From Panacagrimonas sp. (lineage in GTDB: Bacteria; Pseudomonadota; Gammaproteobacteria; Nevskiales; Nevskiaceae): a stretch of DNA of 64,000 nt. How positions within the stretch are numbered: position 1 is the stretch's first letter; the number at the start of each line of letters is the position of its first letter. This document shows, one piece after another, positions 8,737 to 17,283 of this stretch. The stretch spans positions 25,666 through 89,665 of the forward strand of contig NZ_JAJFBP010000034.1 in assembly GCF_020697055.1 (NCBI RefSeq), written 5' to 3'. The translations under genes were made by a program, and so were the position numbers. The notes under the pieces were generated by a model. It did no database searches. It had not been told where the DNA came from and saw only the letters and a list, made by a program, of their open reading frames with translations.

Positions 8737-9761
8737 TTGCGACCTCCGGGTGCTCCACGCAGCTGGAACTCGCGCACCGCGGCCTCGTGTTCCTGGAGGG
8801 TCGCCGAAAACTGGTGCGAACCGTCGCCGCGCGAAACGAAGAACAGCTCGTTGCCCGCGGCCGGATGGAGCGCCGCCTCGATGGCGGCCCGCCCCGGCAG
8901 GCAGATCGGCGTCGGCGGCAGACCGGCGCGCACGTACGTGTTGTACGCCCCGTCGGCCAGAAGATCGGCCTTGCGCAGGTTGCCGTCGAAACGCTCCGCG
9001 AGGCCGTAGATGACGGTGGGATCGGTCTGCAGTCGCATGCCCATCTTGAGCCGCCGCACGAACACGCCTGCAATGCGCGCACGCTCCTGCGGCACACCCG
9101 TTTCCTTTTCCACGATCGAGGCCATCGTCAACGCATCCTCCGGACCCGCGTAAGGCAGGTCCGCCGCACGTTGGGTCCAACTCTCATCGAGCACACGGCG
9201 CATCGCATTGAAGGCCTGGCGCAGGATAGCGACATCGGTCGTGCCCTTGGTGAAGCGGTACGTGTCGGGAAAGAAGCGACCTTCGGGATGCGCGTCGGGC
9301 TGGCCGATCGCCGCCATGACGGTCTCCACACGCGTGTCGGCCAGCGTGTGGACCAGCACGGGATCGTCGGCGATCAGCTTGATCGCCTGGTCGAATCGCA
9401 GCCCCTCGACGATCCGCAACTCGTGCAACAGCGTCTTGCCGCCGACGAGCAGTGCGAGAAGGTCCAGCGACGATAGTCCCGGATCGAGCGCGTATTCGCC
9501 GGCCTTGATCTGCGCGGCCTGTCCATTGGCGCGGCCCCAGAACTCGAGATACGGAGCCTGCCGCTGCGACGTGAACAGTCCGCGTTCGCTGAGAATCGCG
9601 ATCGCATCGCGCAGGCGGCTGCCCGGTCGCAGTTCGATGGTCTGGTGCTCGGCGATGGCGAGTGGCTTGAGCAGCTCGCGCCGCGCATCGAGCACGAGCG
9701 CCCCGGCGGCGATCGCCAGCAGCAGGAACGTGACCAGCAGTCCGATCAGGTGACGCTTCAT
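8733..9761 (-). CDS. mltG: Endolytic murein transglycosylase MltG
   Basis: An inner-membrane transglycosylase that cleaves nascent peptidoglycan strands. It has one N-terminal membrane helix (about residues 5-23, IGLLVTFLLLAIAAGAL), a LysM-like subdomain, and the YceG catalytic domain. The catalytic glutamate lies in TMASIVEKETG, followed by RRLKMGMRLQTDPTVIYGL, the substrate groove signature. Length is 342 residues. ATG at 9761 overlaps the pabC stop by four bases. Confidence 0.94.
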   Translation of the reverse strand: MKRHLIGLLVTFLLLAIAAGALVLDARRELLKPLAIAEHQTIELRPGSRLRDAIAILSERGLFTSQRQAPYLEFWGRANGQAAQIKAGEYALDPGLSSLDLLALLVGGKTLLHELRIVEGLRFDQAIKLIADDPVLVHTLADTRVETVMAAIGQPDAHPEGRFFPDTYRFTKGTTDVAILRQAFNAMRRVLDESWTQRAADLPYAGPEDALTMASIVEKETGVPQERARIAGVFVRRLKMGMRLQTDPTVIYGLAERFDGNLRKADLLADGAYNTYVRAGLPPTPICLPGRAAIEAALHPAAGNELFFVSRGDGSHQFSATLQEHEAAVREFQLRGAPGGRK

Positions 9762-10567
9762 GTGTTGCCGCTCCACGGGTGACGCAGCAGTTCGGTCATT
9801 CGACGCGTGACCGGGCCGGGGCACTCGAACGCGACGCTTCCCACCGACCGCAGCGGCCAGATGCCGATGAGGCTGTTGCAGACGAACGCCTCGCTGGCGT
9901 GTCGCACCTCGTCGGGCGAAATCAGCCCGATCTCGCAGCCGATGCCCGCCTGCCGCGCGAGCGCGATCAGGTGATCGCGCATCATGCCCGCCACCCCCGC
10001 GAACGACAGGTCCGGCGTCACCAGGATCCCGTCGATGACGAAGAACGCGTTGCTGCGCGAAGCGCTGGTCACCCGACCTTCGGCGTCGCACATCAGGACC
10101 TCCTGGCAGTCCGGCGGCCAGTCGCGGCTCGCGAGCACCTGTTCGAGGCGGTTGAGGTGCTTGATGCCTGCCAGCCGCGGTTGCACCGCCAGCAGGACCG
10201 GACTCCAGGCGCACGCGATCCCTTCGTGCCAAGCGGCCGTCGCGTGATCCGGCAGCGGCGAGACCCGCAACAGGCGATCACATTGCGAGCCTCCTGGCCG
10301 ATAGCCGCGACCCGAATCGGTCCGGCTCAGCACGATGCGCAATACGCCCTGCCCCGCGTCGCGGCATTGCGCATCGACCTCGTCGCCGAGCCTCGGATCG
10401 ATCTCCAGATCCAGTCGCGACGCATCGTGGGCCAGCCGCTCGAGCTGGCGTTCACGCTGCACGAGCCGACCGTCGAGAACCAGGCCGGTGCGAAAGACGC
10501 CGTCGCCGTAGTGCAGTGCACGCGTGCCGGTCCAGGCCCCTTCCACAAGTTCGCCGTTGAAGCGCAT
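9758..10567 (-). CDS. pabC: 4-amino-4-deoxychorismate lyase
   Basis: A PLP-dependent fold-type IV enzyme that removes pyruvate from aminodeoxychorismate to give p-aminobenzoate for folate. The PLP lysine lies in GIKHLNRLEQVLA, and the C-terminal phosphate-binding region (GRVTSASRSNAFFV, then FVCNSLIGIWPL) is typical. 269 residues, the usual length. Its start abuts the pabB stop with a one-base overlap, consistent with coupled translation and supporting the pabB call for the upstream gene. Confidence 0.92.
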   Translation of the reverse strand: MRFNGELVEGAWTGTRALHYGDGVFRTGLVLDGRLVQRERQLERLAHDASRLDLEIDPRLGDEVDAQCRDAGQGVLRIVLSRTDSGRGYRPGGSQCDRLLRVSPLPDHATAAWHEGIACAWSPVLLAVQPRLAGIKHLNRLEQVLASRDWPPDCQEVLMCDAEGRVTSASRSNAFFVIDGILVTPDLSFAGVAGMMRDHLIALARQAGIGCEIGLISPDEVRHASEAFVCNSLIGIWPLRSVGSVAFECPGPVTRRMTELLRHPWSGNT

Positions 10568-11880
10568 CACGTCGTCCTCGCGCCCAGCGCCAACAGAAGG
10601 CCGCGCGCTTTCGCGCGGGTTTCGGCCAGCTCGGAGTGCGGCCGCGAGTCGGCGACGATACCGGCGCCCGCGCGAAAGCTCACGTTGCGATCCTCGACCA
10701 CGACGGTGCGGATCAGGATGTTGGTGTCGAGCCGCCCGCATCGCGACAGATATCCCATCGCACCGGTGTAGGGCCCGCGTCCGACGCCTTCGAGCTCGGC
10801 GATGATTTCCATCGCCCGAACCTTCGGGCAGCCCGTGATGGTGCCGCCTGGAAACACCGCCCTGAGCACCTCGCCCGGGCCGACACCGGCGCGGAGCCGT
10901 CCGCGGACGTTCGACACGATGTGGTGCACGTGCGCGTAGGTCTCCATCGTCATCAGTTCGCTCACTTCCACGCTGCCCGGAACACACACGCGGCCCAGAT
11001 CGTTGCGCTCGAGATCGATCAGCATCACGTGCTCGGCGCGCTCCTTCAGGCTGCCGATCAGCTTCGCGCGGACGGCGGCATCGTCGTCCCCCTGCACGCG
11101 CGGATGGGTGCCCGCGATCGGACGCGTCTGCGCCCAGCCGGCCTCGATCTGCACGAGTCGTTCGGGCGAAGAACTCAGCACCGCCACGCCATCGAGGCAG
11201 GCCAGTCCCGCGAACGGCGACGGATTGTGCCGGCGCAGACGGCGGTAGACGTCGGCATGGCTCGCACCCGACCTGAGCCGACCACTCCAGCGTCGCGACA
11301 GGTTGACCTGGAACACGTCGCCGGCCAGCAGGTATTCGTGGATCCGGTCGACGCCCTCGAGAAAGTCCTGCGGCGGATCCTCGTCGAACTGGTCGACGAG
11401 CCCTGCGTCATCAGGTTCCATAACCCTATCGTTTACAACGATATCTAAGATATTCTTAATGTAGTTTATTCGATCGAAACCGGATTCGGCGACGATCACC
11501 GTGACGCCGCGCAGCCGATCGCGGATCACCGCGGCCGGACACCGGACCGCGATGAAATCCGGGATGCCTACGGGAGACGCCGGCAGCTCGAGCGACGGCT
11601 CGATCCAGCGCGCGCCCTCGTATCCCAGGTAGACGAACCAGCCGCCGACGAAGGGCAGTTCGCCCGAGGGGACGGGCGAGAGTCGAGCCGCCGCTTCGCT
11701 CAGCTGCGCAAGGCCGGTCGGGCCCTCGAAGCGATCCCCTGGAAACGCGAAGAGCACGTCGAACCGCCCTGCGCTGGGATGTCCCGCGCCGCTTTCGAGC
11801 AGGAACGGGAAGGCCACCGGGTCACGCCGGTGGACTTCGAAAAGATCAACAGACAGAGGGAGTTCAACGCGCAAGTTCAT
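10567..11880 (-). CDS. pabB: Aminodeoxychorismate synthase component I
   Basis: A chorismate-binding enzyme, 437 residues, making 4-amino-4-deoxychorismate with a glutamine amidotransferase that is not in this window. Signatures are GDVFQVNLSRRW, DLERNDLGRVC, FPGGTITGCPKVRAMEI and AGAGIVADS. The active-site motif that in E. coli PabB is PIKGT, with a catalytic lysine, here reads RPIAGTHPR: the lysine is alanine, as in anthranilate synthase TrpE. The pabC neighbour favours PabB, but the substitution leaves room for a TrpE-like activity. Codons near residues 137-157 fall in an unusually AT-rich patch, see 11421-11472. ATG at 11880 lies 14 bp after the fabF stop. Confidence 0.88.
   Translation of the reverse strand: MNLRVELPLSVDLFEVHRRDPVAFPFLLESGAGHPSAGRFDVLFAFPGDRFEGPTGLAQLSEAAARLSPVPSGELPFVGGWFVYLGYEGARWIEPSLELPASPVGIPDFIAVRCPAAVIRDRLRGVTVIVAESGFDRINYIKNILDIVVNDRVMEPDDAGLVDQFDEDPPQDFLEGVDRIHEYLLAGDVFQVNLSRRWSGRLRSGASHADVYRRLRRHNPSPFAGLACLDGVAVLSSSPERLVQIEAGWAQTRPIAGTHPRVQGDDDAAVRAKLIGSLKERAEHVMLIDLERNDLGRVCVPGSVEVSELMTMETYAHVHHIVSNVRGRLRAGVGPGEVLRAVFPGGTITGCPKVRAMEIIAELEGVGRGPYTGAMGYLSRCGRLDTNILIRTVVVEDRNVSFRAGAGIVADSRPHSELAETRAKARGLLLALGARTT
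11421..11472 (-). repeat. AT-rich island with two overlapping palindromes inside pabB
   Basis: A 52-bp patch with 15 G/C bases in an otherwise GC-rich gene. It contains two perfect inverted repeats: ATCGTT-TAC-AACGAT at 11428-11442 and ATATCT-A-AGATAT at 11441-11453, sharing two bases. In frame it encodes a hydrophobic/Asn-rich linker (INYIKNILDIVVNDRV) using codons rare nearby (ATA, TTA, AGG). It falls between the N-terminal and catalytic parts of PabB. Confidence 0.85.
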
Positions 11881-11893
11881 GCGCGATGAGAAA

Positions 11894-13141
11894 TTACTTC
11901 AACTTGGCGAACGCGAGGCTGCCGTTGGTGCCGCCGAAGCCGAACGAGTTGGACAGCACGTACTCGAGCTTGGCCTGGCGCGCCGTGTGCGGCACGTAAT
12001 CGAGGTCGCAGCCTTCGCTCGGATTGTCCAGGTTGATGGTCGGCGGAATCACCTGGTCACGAATGGCCAGGCAACAGAACACCGCCTCGATCCCGCCCGC
12101 GGCGCCGAGCAGATGCCCGGTCATCGATTTGGTGGAGCTGACGGCGAGCTTCGATGCGTGATCCCCGAACGCACCCTTCACCGCCATCGTCTCGGCGATG
12201 TCACCGGCCGGCGTCGAGGTGCCGTGCGCGTTGATGTAGTCGATCTGCTCGGGATTGAGCTTGGCATCGCGCAGCGTGTTGACCATCGCGCGCCTCGCGC
12301 CGTTGCCGTCATCGGGCGGCAGCGTGATGTGGTACGCGTCGCTGGACATGCCGAACCCGACGAGCTCGGCGTAGATGCGCGCGCCGCGCGCCTTGGCCTG
12401 CTCGTAGTCCTCGAGCACCAGCACGCCGGCACCGTCGCCGAGCACGAAGCCGTCGCGATCCTTGTCCCAGGGACGGCTCGCGCGCTGCGGATCGTCGTTG
12501 CGCGTCGACAACGCACGGGCCTGGCAGAAGCCCGCCATGCCGGCCGGACTCGAGCCGGCTTCTGCGCCACCGGCCAGGCACGCGTCGCAATCGCCCGCCT
12601 GGATCATTCGGGCGGCCACGCCGATGCTGTGCGCCGCGGTCGTGCAGGCGCTGACGGTCGCGAAACTGGGACCGGCGATGCCCAACTCGATCGACGCGTA
12701 ACCGGCAACCATGTTGATGATCGAGCCGGGCACGAAGAACGGAGACACCCGCTTGGGGCCGCCTTTGTGCAAGGCACCGACTTCGTCTTCGATCTTGCCG
12801 ATGCCCCCGATGCCCGAGCCCACGAGCACGCCGATGCGCTCGCGGTTGGCCTCGGTGATTTCGATGCCAGCGTCACTCAACGCCTGCTTGCAGGCAGCGA
12901 CGCCGTAATGAATGAAGGGATCGGTCTTGCGCAACTCCTTCGGTCCCATCGCCGATTCCGGCTTGAAGTCTTCTGACACCAGCCCGGCGAACCGGGTGGT
13001 GTACTGAGAGACATCGTATTTGGTGATGGGTCCGATGCCGGATTTGCCGGCAAGGATGTTCGACCATGCGAGGTCGAGGCTGGAGCCGACCGGGGACACG
13101 ATTCCCAGGCCGGTGATGACGACGCGCCGGCGGCTAGTCAT
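11894..13141 (-). CDS. fabF: 3-oxoacyl-ACP synthase II
   Basis: The elongating condensing enzyme of fatty-acid synthesis. The thiolase-fold triad is visible: the nucleophile in [13 protein letters not shown], the first histidine in [11 protein letters not shown], and the second in [15 protein letters not shown]. The N-terminus [19 protein letters not shown] and length of 415 are standard. It follows acpP, the usual pairing, with 33 bp between them. Confidence 0.97.
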   Translation of the reverse strand: MTSRRRVVITGLGIVSPVGSSLDLAWSNILAGKSGIGPITKYDVSQYTTRFAGLVSEDFKPESAMGPKELRKTDPFIHYGVAACKQALSDAGIEITEANRERIGVLVGSGIGGIGKIEDEVGALHKGGPKRVSPFFVPGSIINMVAGYASIELGIAGPSFATVSACTTAAHSIGVAARMIQAGDCDACLAGGAEAGSSPAGMAGFCQARALSTRNDDPQRASRPWDKDRDGFVLGDGAGVLVLEDYEQAKARGARIYAELVGFGMSSDAYHITLPPDDGNGARRAMVNTLRDAKLNPEQIDYINAHGTSTPAGDIAETMAVKGAFGDHASKLAVSSTKSMTGHLLGAAGGIEAVFCCLAIRDQVIPPTINLDNPSEGCDLDYVPHTARQAKLEYVLSNSFGFGGTNGSLAFAKLK

Positions 13142-13174
13142 GAGGCAGCTGCTCGATCCTCGTTCGTGCGGGAC

Positions 13175-13417
13175 TCAGGCCTGATTGGTGTGAGTCTTGA
13201 TGTAGTTCAGCACGTCCTGGAAGGTCACGATTTTTTCAGCTTCTTCGTCCGGGATGTCGATCTCGAACTCTTCCTCGAGCGCCATCACCAGCTCAACGGT
13301 ATCCAGCGAATCGGCACCCAGATCTTCCACGAACGACGCGTTCGGAGTGATCTGGTCTTCCGCGACCGACAGCTGTTCCGCAATGATTTTCTTGACCTTC
13401 TCGTCGAGACTGCTCAT
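13175..13417 (-). CDS. acpP: Acyl carrier protein
   Basis: An 80-residue acidic acyl carrier protein. The 4'-phosphopantetheine serine is in the DSLD motif ([19 protein letters not shown], quoted in part: [13 protein letters not shown]). An AGGGGAG-type ribosome-binding site (complement of about 13424-13431) precedes ATG at 13417. About 100 bp separates it from fabG, long enough for its own promoter, which acpP often has. Confidence 0.97.
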   Translation of the reverse strand: MSSLDEKVKKIIAEQLSVAEDQITPNASFVEDLGADSLDTVELVMALEEEFEIDIPDEEAEKIVTFQDVLNYIKTHTNQA

Positions 13418-13519
13418 GTAAAGCTCCCCTGGGGGTGGTTTAAGCGGCGGTATTGTACGGACCGACCTATGGCATGGCCAGCCAACGGCATTCCGATTTC
13501 AGAAGCGGCGTACGGGCCT

Positions 13520-14257
13520 TCAGCCCATGTGCATGCCACCGTTGACGTGCAGCGTTTCGCCGGTGATGTAGGCGGCTTCGGGTGATGCGAGGAACGCCAC
13601 CGCCGCCGCGATATCCGCCGGTGCACCGAGACGACCCACCGGTACTTGCGCGAGCAACGCGGTGCGCGCCACCTCGCCCAGGTCCTTGGTCATGTCGGTG
13701 TCGATGAAGCCCGGCGCGACGACGTTGACGGTGATGCCGCGCGAACCGATCTCCCTGGCCAGCGATTTCGAAAAGCCGATCAGACCGGCTTTGGCCGCGC
13801 AGTAGTTGGCCTGGCCGGGATTGCCCATCGAGCCGACGACCGAACCGATCGAGATGATGCGGCCCTTCTTCGCCTTCATCATTCCGCGCAGCACCAGCCG
13901 CGAAAGCCGGAACACCGACGTCAGATCGGTGGCGATCACCGCATCCCAATCCTCGTCCTTCATTCGCAACAGCAGCGTGTCGCGGGTGACACCCGCGTTG
14001 TTGATCAGCATGGTGACCGGACCGAGCGACTTGCCGATCTCGTCGACGAGCGACTCGCTGGCCGCCGCGTCGGTGACGTTGAGCACGCGCGCCTGACCTC
14101 CGAGCGGTTCGAGCCACGCGGCAATGGCATTGCGGCCGGACTCGCTGGTCGCCGTGCCGACGACCGTGGCGCCGTCCTGCGCCAGGCGCTCGGCGATGGC
14201 GCGACCGATGCCGCGACTGGCGCCGGTGACCAGTGCCACTTCTCCCTGCAGATTCAT
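13520..14257 (-). CDS. fabG: 3-oxoacyl-ACP reductase
   Basis: An NADPH-dependent SDR that reduces 3-oxoacyl-ACP. The cofactor loop is VTGASRGIGRAIA, then NNAGVTRD, the catalytic serine in IISIGSVVGSMG, and the YxxxK pair in ANYCAAKAGL. The C-terminus ETLHVNGGMHM is typical of FabG. 245 residues. ATG at 14257 overlaps the fabD stop (ATGA). Confidence 0.96.
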   Translation of the reverse strand: MNLQGEVALVTGASRGIGRAIAERLAQDGATVVGTATSESGRNAIAAWLEPLGGQARVLNVTDAAASESLVDEIGKSLGPVTMLINNAGVTRDTLLLRMKDEDWDAVIATDLTSVFRLSRLVLRGMMKAKKGRIISIGSVVGSMGNPGQANYCAAKAGLIGFSKSLAREIGSRGITVNVVAPGFIDTDMTKDLGEVARTALLAQVPVGRLGAPADIAAAVAFLASPEAAYITGETLHVNGGMHMG

Positions 14258-15183
14258 GGCGACTTCTCCTGCGCGACGAGCTGCGCCGCCTGATCCAGTC
14301 CCGCCCGATCTTCCAGCGCCACCGACGTCAGGCCCTCCGCGATGCGCTTGTTGAGGCCGGCCAGCACCTTTCCGGGACCGCATTCGAACAGCGTCGTGAT
14401 GCCGTCCGCGTGCAGGCCCTGAATCGTCTGCGTCCAGCGCACCGGGCGGTAGAGCTGTTCGGCCAGCGCCGCGCGGATCTCTTCGGGCGTCGAGCGCGCG
14501 CGGCCGTCGATGTTGTGGCGGACCGCCACCTCGGGCGCGCGGATCTGCGTCCTGGCCAGCGTTTCGGCGAGCTGCGCGGCCGCATCGCGCAGCAGCGTGC
14601 TGTGGGAAGGAACGGACATCGCAACGCGTTTGAGCATGCGGGCGCCCTTGGCCTTGCCGTTGGCTTCGAGCCATTCGAGCGCGCGCATCTCGCCGGCGAC
14701 GACGACCTGTCCCGGCGCGTTGAAGTTGGCCGGCTCGAGAACGCCGTCGGGACACGCGGCGCAGAGCGCATCCACACCCGGATCGTCGAGCCCCACCACG
14801 ACCATCATTCCGCCGGGCGTCGCGGCCTGCATCAGCTGGCCGCGCAGTTCCACCAGCTTGAGCGCGTCGGCAAACGTCAGGCTTCCGGCCGCCACGAGCG
14901 CCGAGTACTCGCCCAGGCTATGTCCGGCCAACGCGGCAGGCGTCGGCAGTCCGCGACTGCGCCAATGGCGCCACACGGCGATTCCGCCGGCCAGCATCGC
15001 GGGCTGCGTCTTCTCGGTGCGATTGAGTTCTTCCGCCGGCCCTTCGCGCACCAGTCGTGCGAGGTCCCAACCCAGCACGTCCGAGGCTTCGACGAACGTC
15101 TGTTCGACCTCGGGCAGGCCGAGCGGCGACAACATGCCGACCGATTGCGATCCCTGACCGGGGAAAAGCAAGGCGTACTTCAC
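14254..15183 (-). CDS. fabD: Malonyl-CoA:ACP transacylase
   Basis: Transfers malonyl from CoA to ACP. The N-terminus KYALLFPGQGSQSVGM, the nucleophile in AGHSLGEYSAL, the substrate-binding arginine in LRGQLMQ and the histidine in VPSHSTLL are all present. 309 residues. The GTG start at 15183 overlaps the rrtA stop (GTGA). fabH and plsX, which often precede fabD, are absent; a rhombosortase-like gene is in that place. Confidence 0.96.
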   Translation of the reverse strand: MKYALLFPGQGSQSVGMLSPLGLPEVEQTFVEASDVLGWDLARLVREGPAEELNRTEKTQPAMLAGGIAVWRHWRSRGLPTPAALAGHSLGEYSALVAAGSLTFADALKLVELRGQLMQAATPGGMMVVVGLDDPGVDALCAACPDGVLEPANFNAPGQVVVAGEMRALEWLEANGKAKGARMLKRVAMSVPSHSTLLRDAAAQLAETLARTQIRAPEVAVRHNIDGRARSTPEEIRAALAEQLYRPVRWTQTIQGLHADGITTLFECGPGKVLAGLNKRIAEGLTSVALEDRAGLDQAAQLVAQEKSP

Positions 15184-15794
15184 TGCGATCTGTCTCCCCT
15201 TCGGAACGTTCCGAATGCGAATCCATAAACGAGGGCGGCGAGTGTGCCGAACAAGTGTGCCAGCGTCACTACACCGCCTCCGATCCATCGTTCCTCCTGC
15301 GCCGAGGAACCGAAGACCTGTTCTAGAACGAGTTTCGCCGTCAGCAGCAGAAGTGCCACCACCGCGACGCGGTCGCCCGAACGCGCCATCGGCACCAGGC
15401 CCAGCACGAACAGACCGTGCAACACACCGGAAAGCCCCACGTAGCGATCGACCGTCGGCGCCGCCGCGTACAGCAGCGCGCTGATCGCCAAGGCCAGCAG
15501 CACGACGCGACGCAGCCACTCCATCACGCGCGGGCGTGCCGGGCACAACAGCAGCAGCGCGACGAGCCCGCCGAGGTTGAGAGCTGCATGCATCGCGCCA
15601 AGGTGGACGAAATGCCCGCTGAGCGCCCGCCATGCCTGGCCGTGGGCGATCGCCGCACGTCCGTAGGCCAGCGCATCGGCGACCTGCGGGCCGCCTACTG
15701 CAAGCACGACGATCAACAGGCCGATCGCCAGTGGCGCGCCCAGCCCGGTGAAGGATGCTCGCGTCGGTGCCGCTGATATCATCGGCCGGCGCAT
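15180..15794 (-). CDS. rrtA: Rhomboid-family intramembrane serine protease, rhombosortase-like
   Basis: A 204-residue multi-pass membrane protease, short as in rhombosortases, which process GlyGly-CTERM proteins. Visible signatures are HFVHLGAMHAALNLGGL in the first helices, the catalytic serine in VGLSGVLHGLF, and the catalytic histidine in TLAHLFGTLAALVYG. GGGAGG lies eight bases before ATG at 15794. It begins the fab operon and is divergent from gspG with a 30-bp gap, so the two promoters must overlap or lie inside the genes. Rhombosortase substrates are typically type II secretion clients, which makes this neighbour meaningful. I see no GlyGly-CTERM protein in the window. Confidence 0.8.
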   Translation of the reverse strand: MRRPMISAAPTRASFTGLGAPLAIGLLIVVLAVGGPQVADALAYGRAAIAHGQAWRALSGHFVHLGAMHAALNLGGLVALLLLCPARPRVMEWLRRVVLLALAISALLYAAAPTVDRYVGLSGVLHGLFVLGLVPMARSGDRVAVVALLLLTAKLVLEQVFGSSAQEERWIGGGVVTLAHLFGTLAALVYGFAFGTFRRGDRSQ

Positions 15795-15824
15795 CGTCGC
15801 GCCTCCCCGCCCTTTCTTCGGAAC

Positions 15825-16274
15825 ATGCAGAAACAGCCTTCCATCCCCGCGCGCATGGCCGGCTTCACGCTGATCGAGATCATGGTGGTGGTCGTGATCC
15901 TCGGCATTCTTGCGGCCGTGGTCGTGCCGCGCATCATGGACCGCCCGGATGACGCCCGCATCGCGCGCGCCAAGCAGGACATCCGCGCGATCGAGGCGGC
16001 GCTCAACCTCTACAAGCTCGACAACTTCTACTACCCGAGCACGCAGCAGGGCATCGAAGCGCTGGTGACGCCGCCGACGGGCGAACCGCCGGCGAAGAAC
16101 TGGAAGACCGGCGGCTATCTCGCGCAGCTGCCCAAGGATCCGTGGGGCAATCCGTACCAGTACCTGTCGCCCGGCGTGAAAGGCGAGATCGACATCTTCT
16201 CGCTGGGCAAGGACAACCGGCCCGGCGGCGAAGGTGCGGCGGGCGACATCGGGAACTGGGATCTCGCCGGCTGA
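15825..16274 (+). CDS. gspG: Type II secretion major pseudopilin GspG
   Basis: The main subunit of the type II secretion pseudopilus. The prepilin-peptidase site is MAG|FTLIEIMVVVVILGIL with Glu5 of the mature protein, followed by the conserved PRIMDRPDDARIARAKQDI region and a C-terminal calcium-binding loop (LGKDNRPGGEG, DIGNWDL). 149 residues. First gene of a tight gspGHIJKLMN run; gspC, D, E and F are not in the window. Confidence 0.96.
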   Translation: MQKQPSIPARMAGFTLIEIMVVVVILGILAAVVVPRIMDRPDDARIARAKQDIRAIEAALNLYKLDNFYYPSTQQGIEALVTPPTGEPPAKNWKTGGYLAQLPKDPWGNPYQYLSPGVKGEIDIFSLGKDNRPGGEGAAGDIGNWDLAG

Positions 16275-16279
16275 GGAGC

Positions 16280-16900
16280 ATGCGCGTGCCGCCACGCTCG
16301 GGCGCGGGATTCACGCTGCTCGAGATCATGGTGGTCATGGTCATCATCGGCGTGCTCGCGACGCTGGTCAGCCTGAGCGTCAGCGGTCGTGCCGTCGACG
16401 ATCGCATGGAGGCCGAATCGCGACGCCTCGAGCAGCTGCTTCGACTCGCGTCGGACGAAGCGCAGGCCAAGGGTGTCGAGCTGGGACTGCGCCACACGGT
16501 CAAAGGCTTCGAGTTCGTCACGCCCGACACCCGCAGCGGCCGATGGCGCCTGATCGAGGACGGGATGTTCCGTCCGCGCGAAGTCCTCCCCCCGTTCTAC
16601 CTCGAGCTGCGCATCGATGGTCGCGTCGTCGCACCGGTGCCCCCTGCGCCGCGTGAGTCCAAGGACGACGACGATGCCGCCGACGAGCCCGAACGGCGCA
16701 GCACCGCGCGTCAGGACGATGAAGAGGAGCGCAAGAAGGCCGAGGCCACGCAGCCGCAGATCCTGATCCTGTCCACCGGCGAGATCACGGCGTTCACGCT
16801 CGACCTGAAGCTCAAGGAGCTGCCGACGTTCTACCGTCTCGAAGGCAACGCGCTGGGCGAGCTGCGCTCGCAGCGCACGATCGGCCAGGAGCGCCGCTGA
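16280..16900 (+). CDS. gspH: Type II secretion minor pseudopilin GspH
   Basis: A minor pseudopilin with cleavage site GAG|FTLLEIMVVMVIIGVL. The body is a GspH fold, with an unusual highly charged insertion (about residues 125-155, rich in Asp, Glu, Arg and Lys) before the last strands. ATG at 16280 follows GAGGAG closely. It overlaps gspI by one base. 206 residues is longer than the typical GspH because of the insertion. Confidence 0.92.
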   Translation: MRVPPRSGAGFTLLEIMVVMVIIGVLATLVSLSVSGRAVDDRMEAESRRLEQLLRLASDEAQAKGVELGLRHTVKGFEFVTPDTRSGRWRLIEDGMFRPREVLPPFYLELRIDGRVVAPVPPAPRESKDDDDAADEPERRSTARQDDEEERKKAEATQPQILILSTGEITAFTLDLKLKELPTFYRLEGNALGELRSQRTIGQERR

Positions 16901-17283
16901 TGATCCGCGGCCGACATTGCGTTCGCGGCTTCACGCTGCTCGAGGTGCTCGTCGCGGTCGCGGTCCTGGGCATCGCGATGGCCGCGGTGATCAGCGCGAT
17001 GGCGCGGCAGGCCGACAACGCGGGCTATCTCAAGCAGAAGACGCTGGCGCTGTGGGTCGCGCACAACCGACTTGCCGAGATCCAGCTGCAAGCCAAAGCC
17101 CCCGCGACCGGCCGATCCGACGGCAAGGCCGAGATGGGCGGCTTCGAATGGAAATGGGAAGCCGTGGTGCAGACCACGGAGGATCCGCGCCTGCGCCGCA
17201 TCGACATCGTCGTGCGTCGTCCCGAGGACCCGAAGGGTTCGCTGGCCCAACTCAACGGCTTCCTGGCGGTGCCGCCGCCATGA
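16900..17283 (+). CDS. gspI: Type II secretion minor pseudopilin GspI
   Basis: A 127-residue minor pseudopilin that with GspJ and GspK forms the pseudopilus tip. The cleavage region is VRG|FTLLEVLVAVAVLGIA, followed by KTLALWVAHNRLAEIQL, a typical GspI segment. The stop overlaps the gspJ start (ATGA). Confidence 0.93.
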   Translation: MIRGRHCVRGFTLLEVLVAVAVLGIAMAAVISAMARQADNAGYLKQKTLALWVAHNRLAEIQLQAKAPATGRSDGKAEMGGFEWKWEAVVQTTEDPRLRRIDIVVRRPEDPKGSLAQLNGFLAVPPP

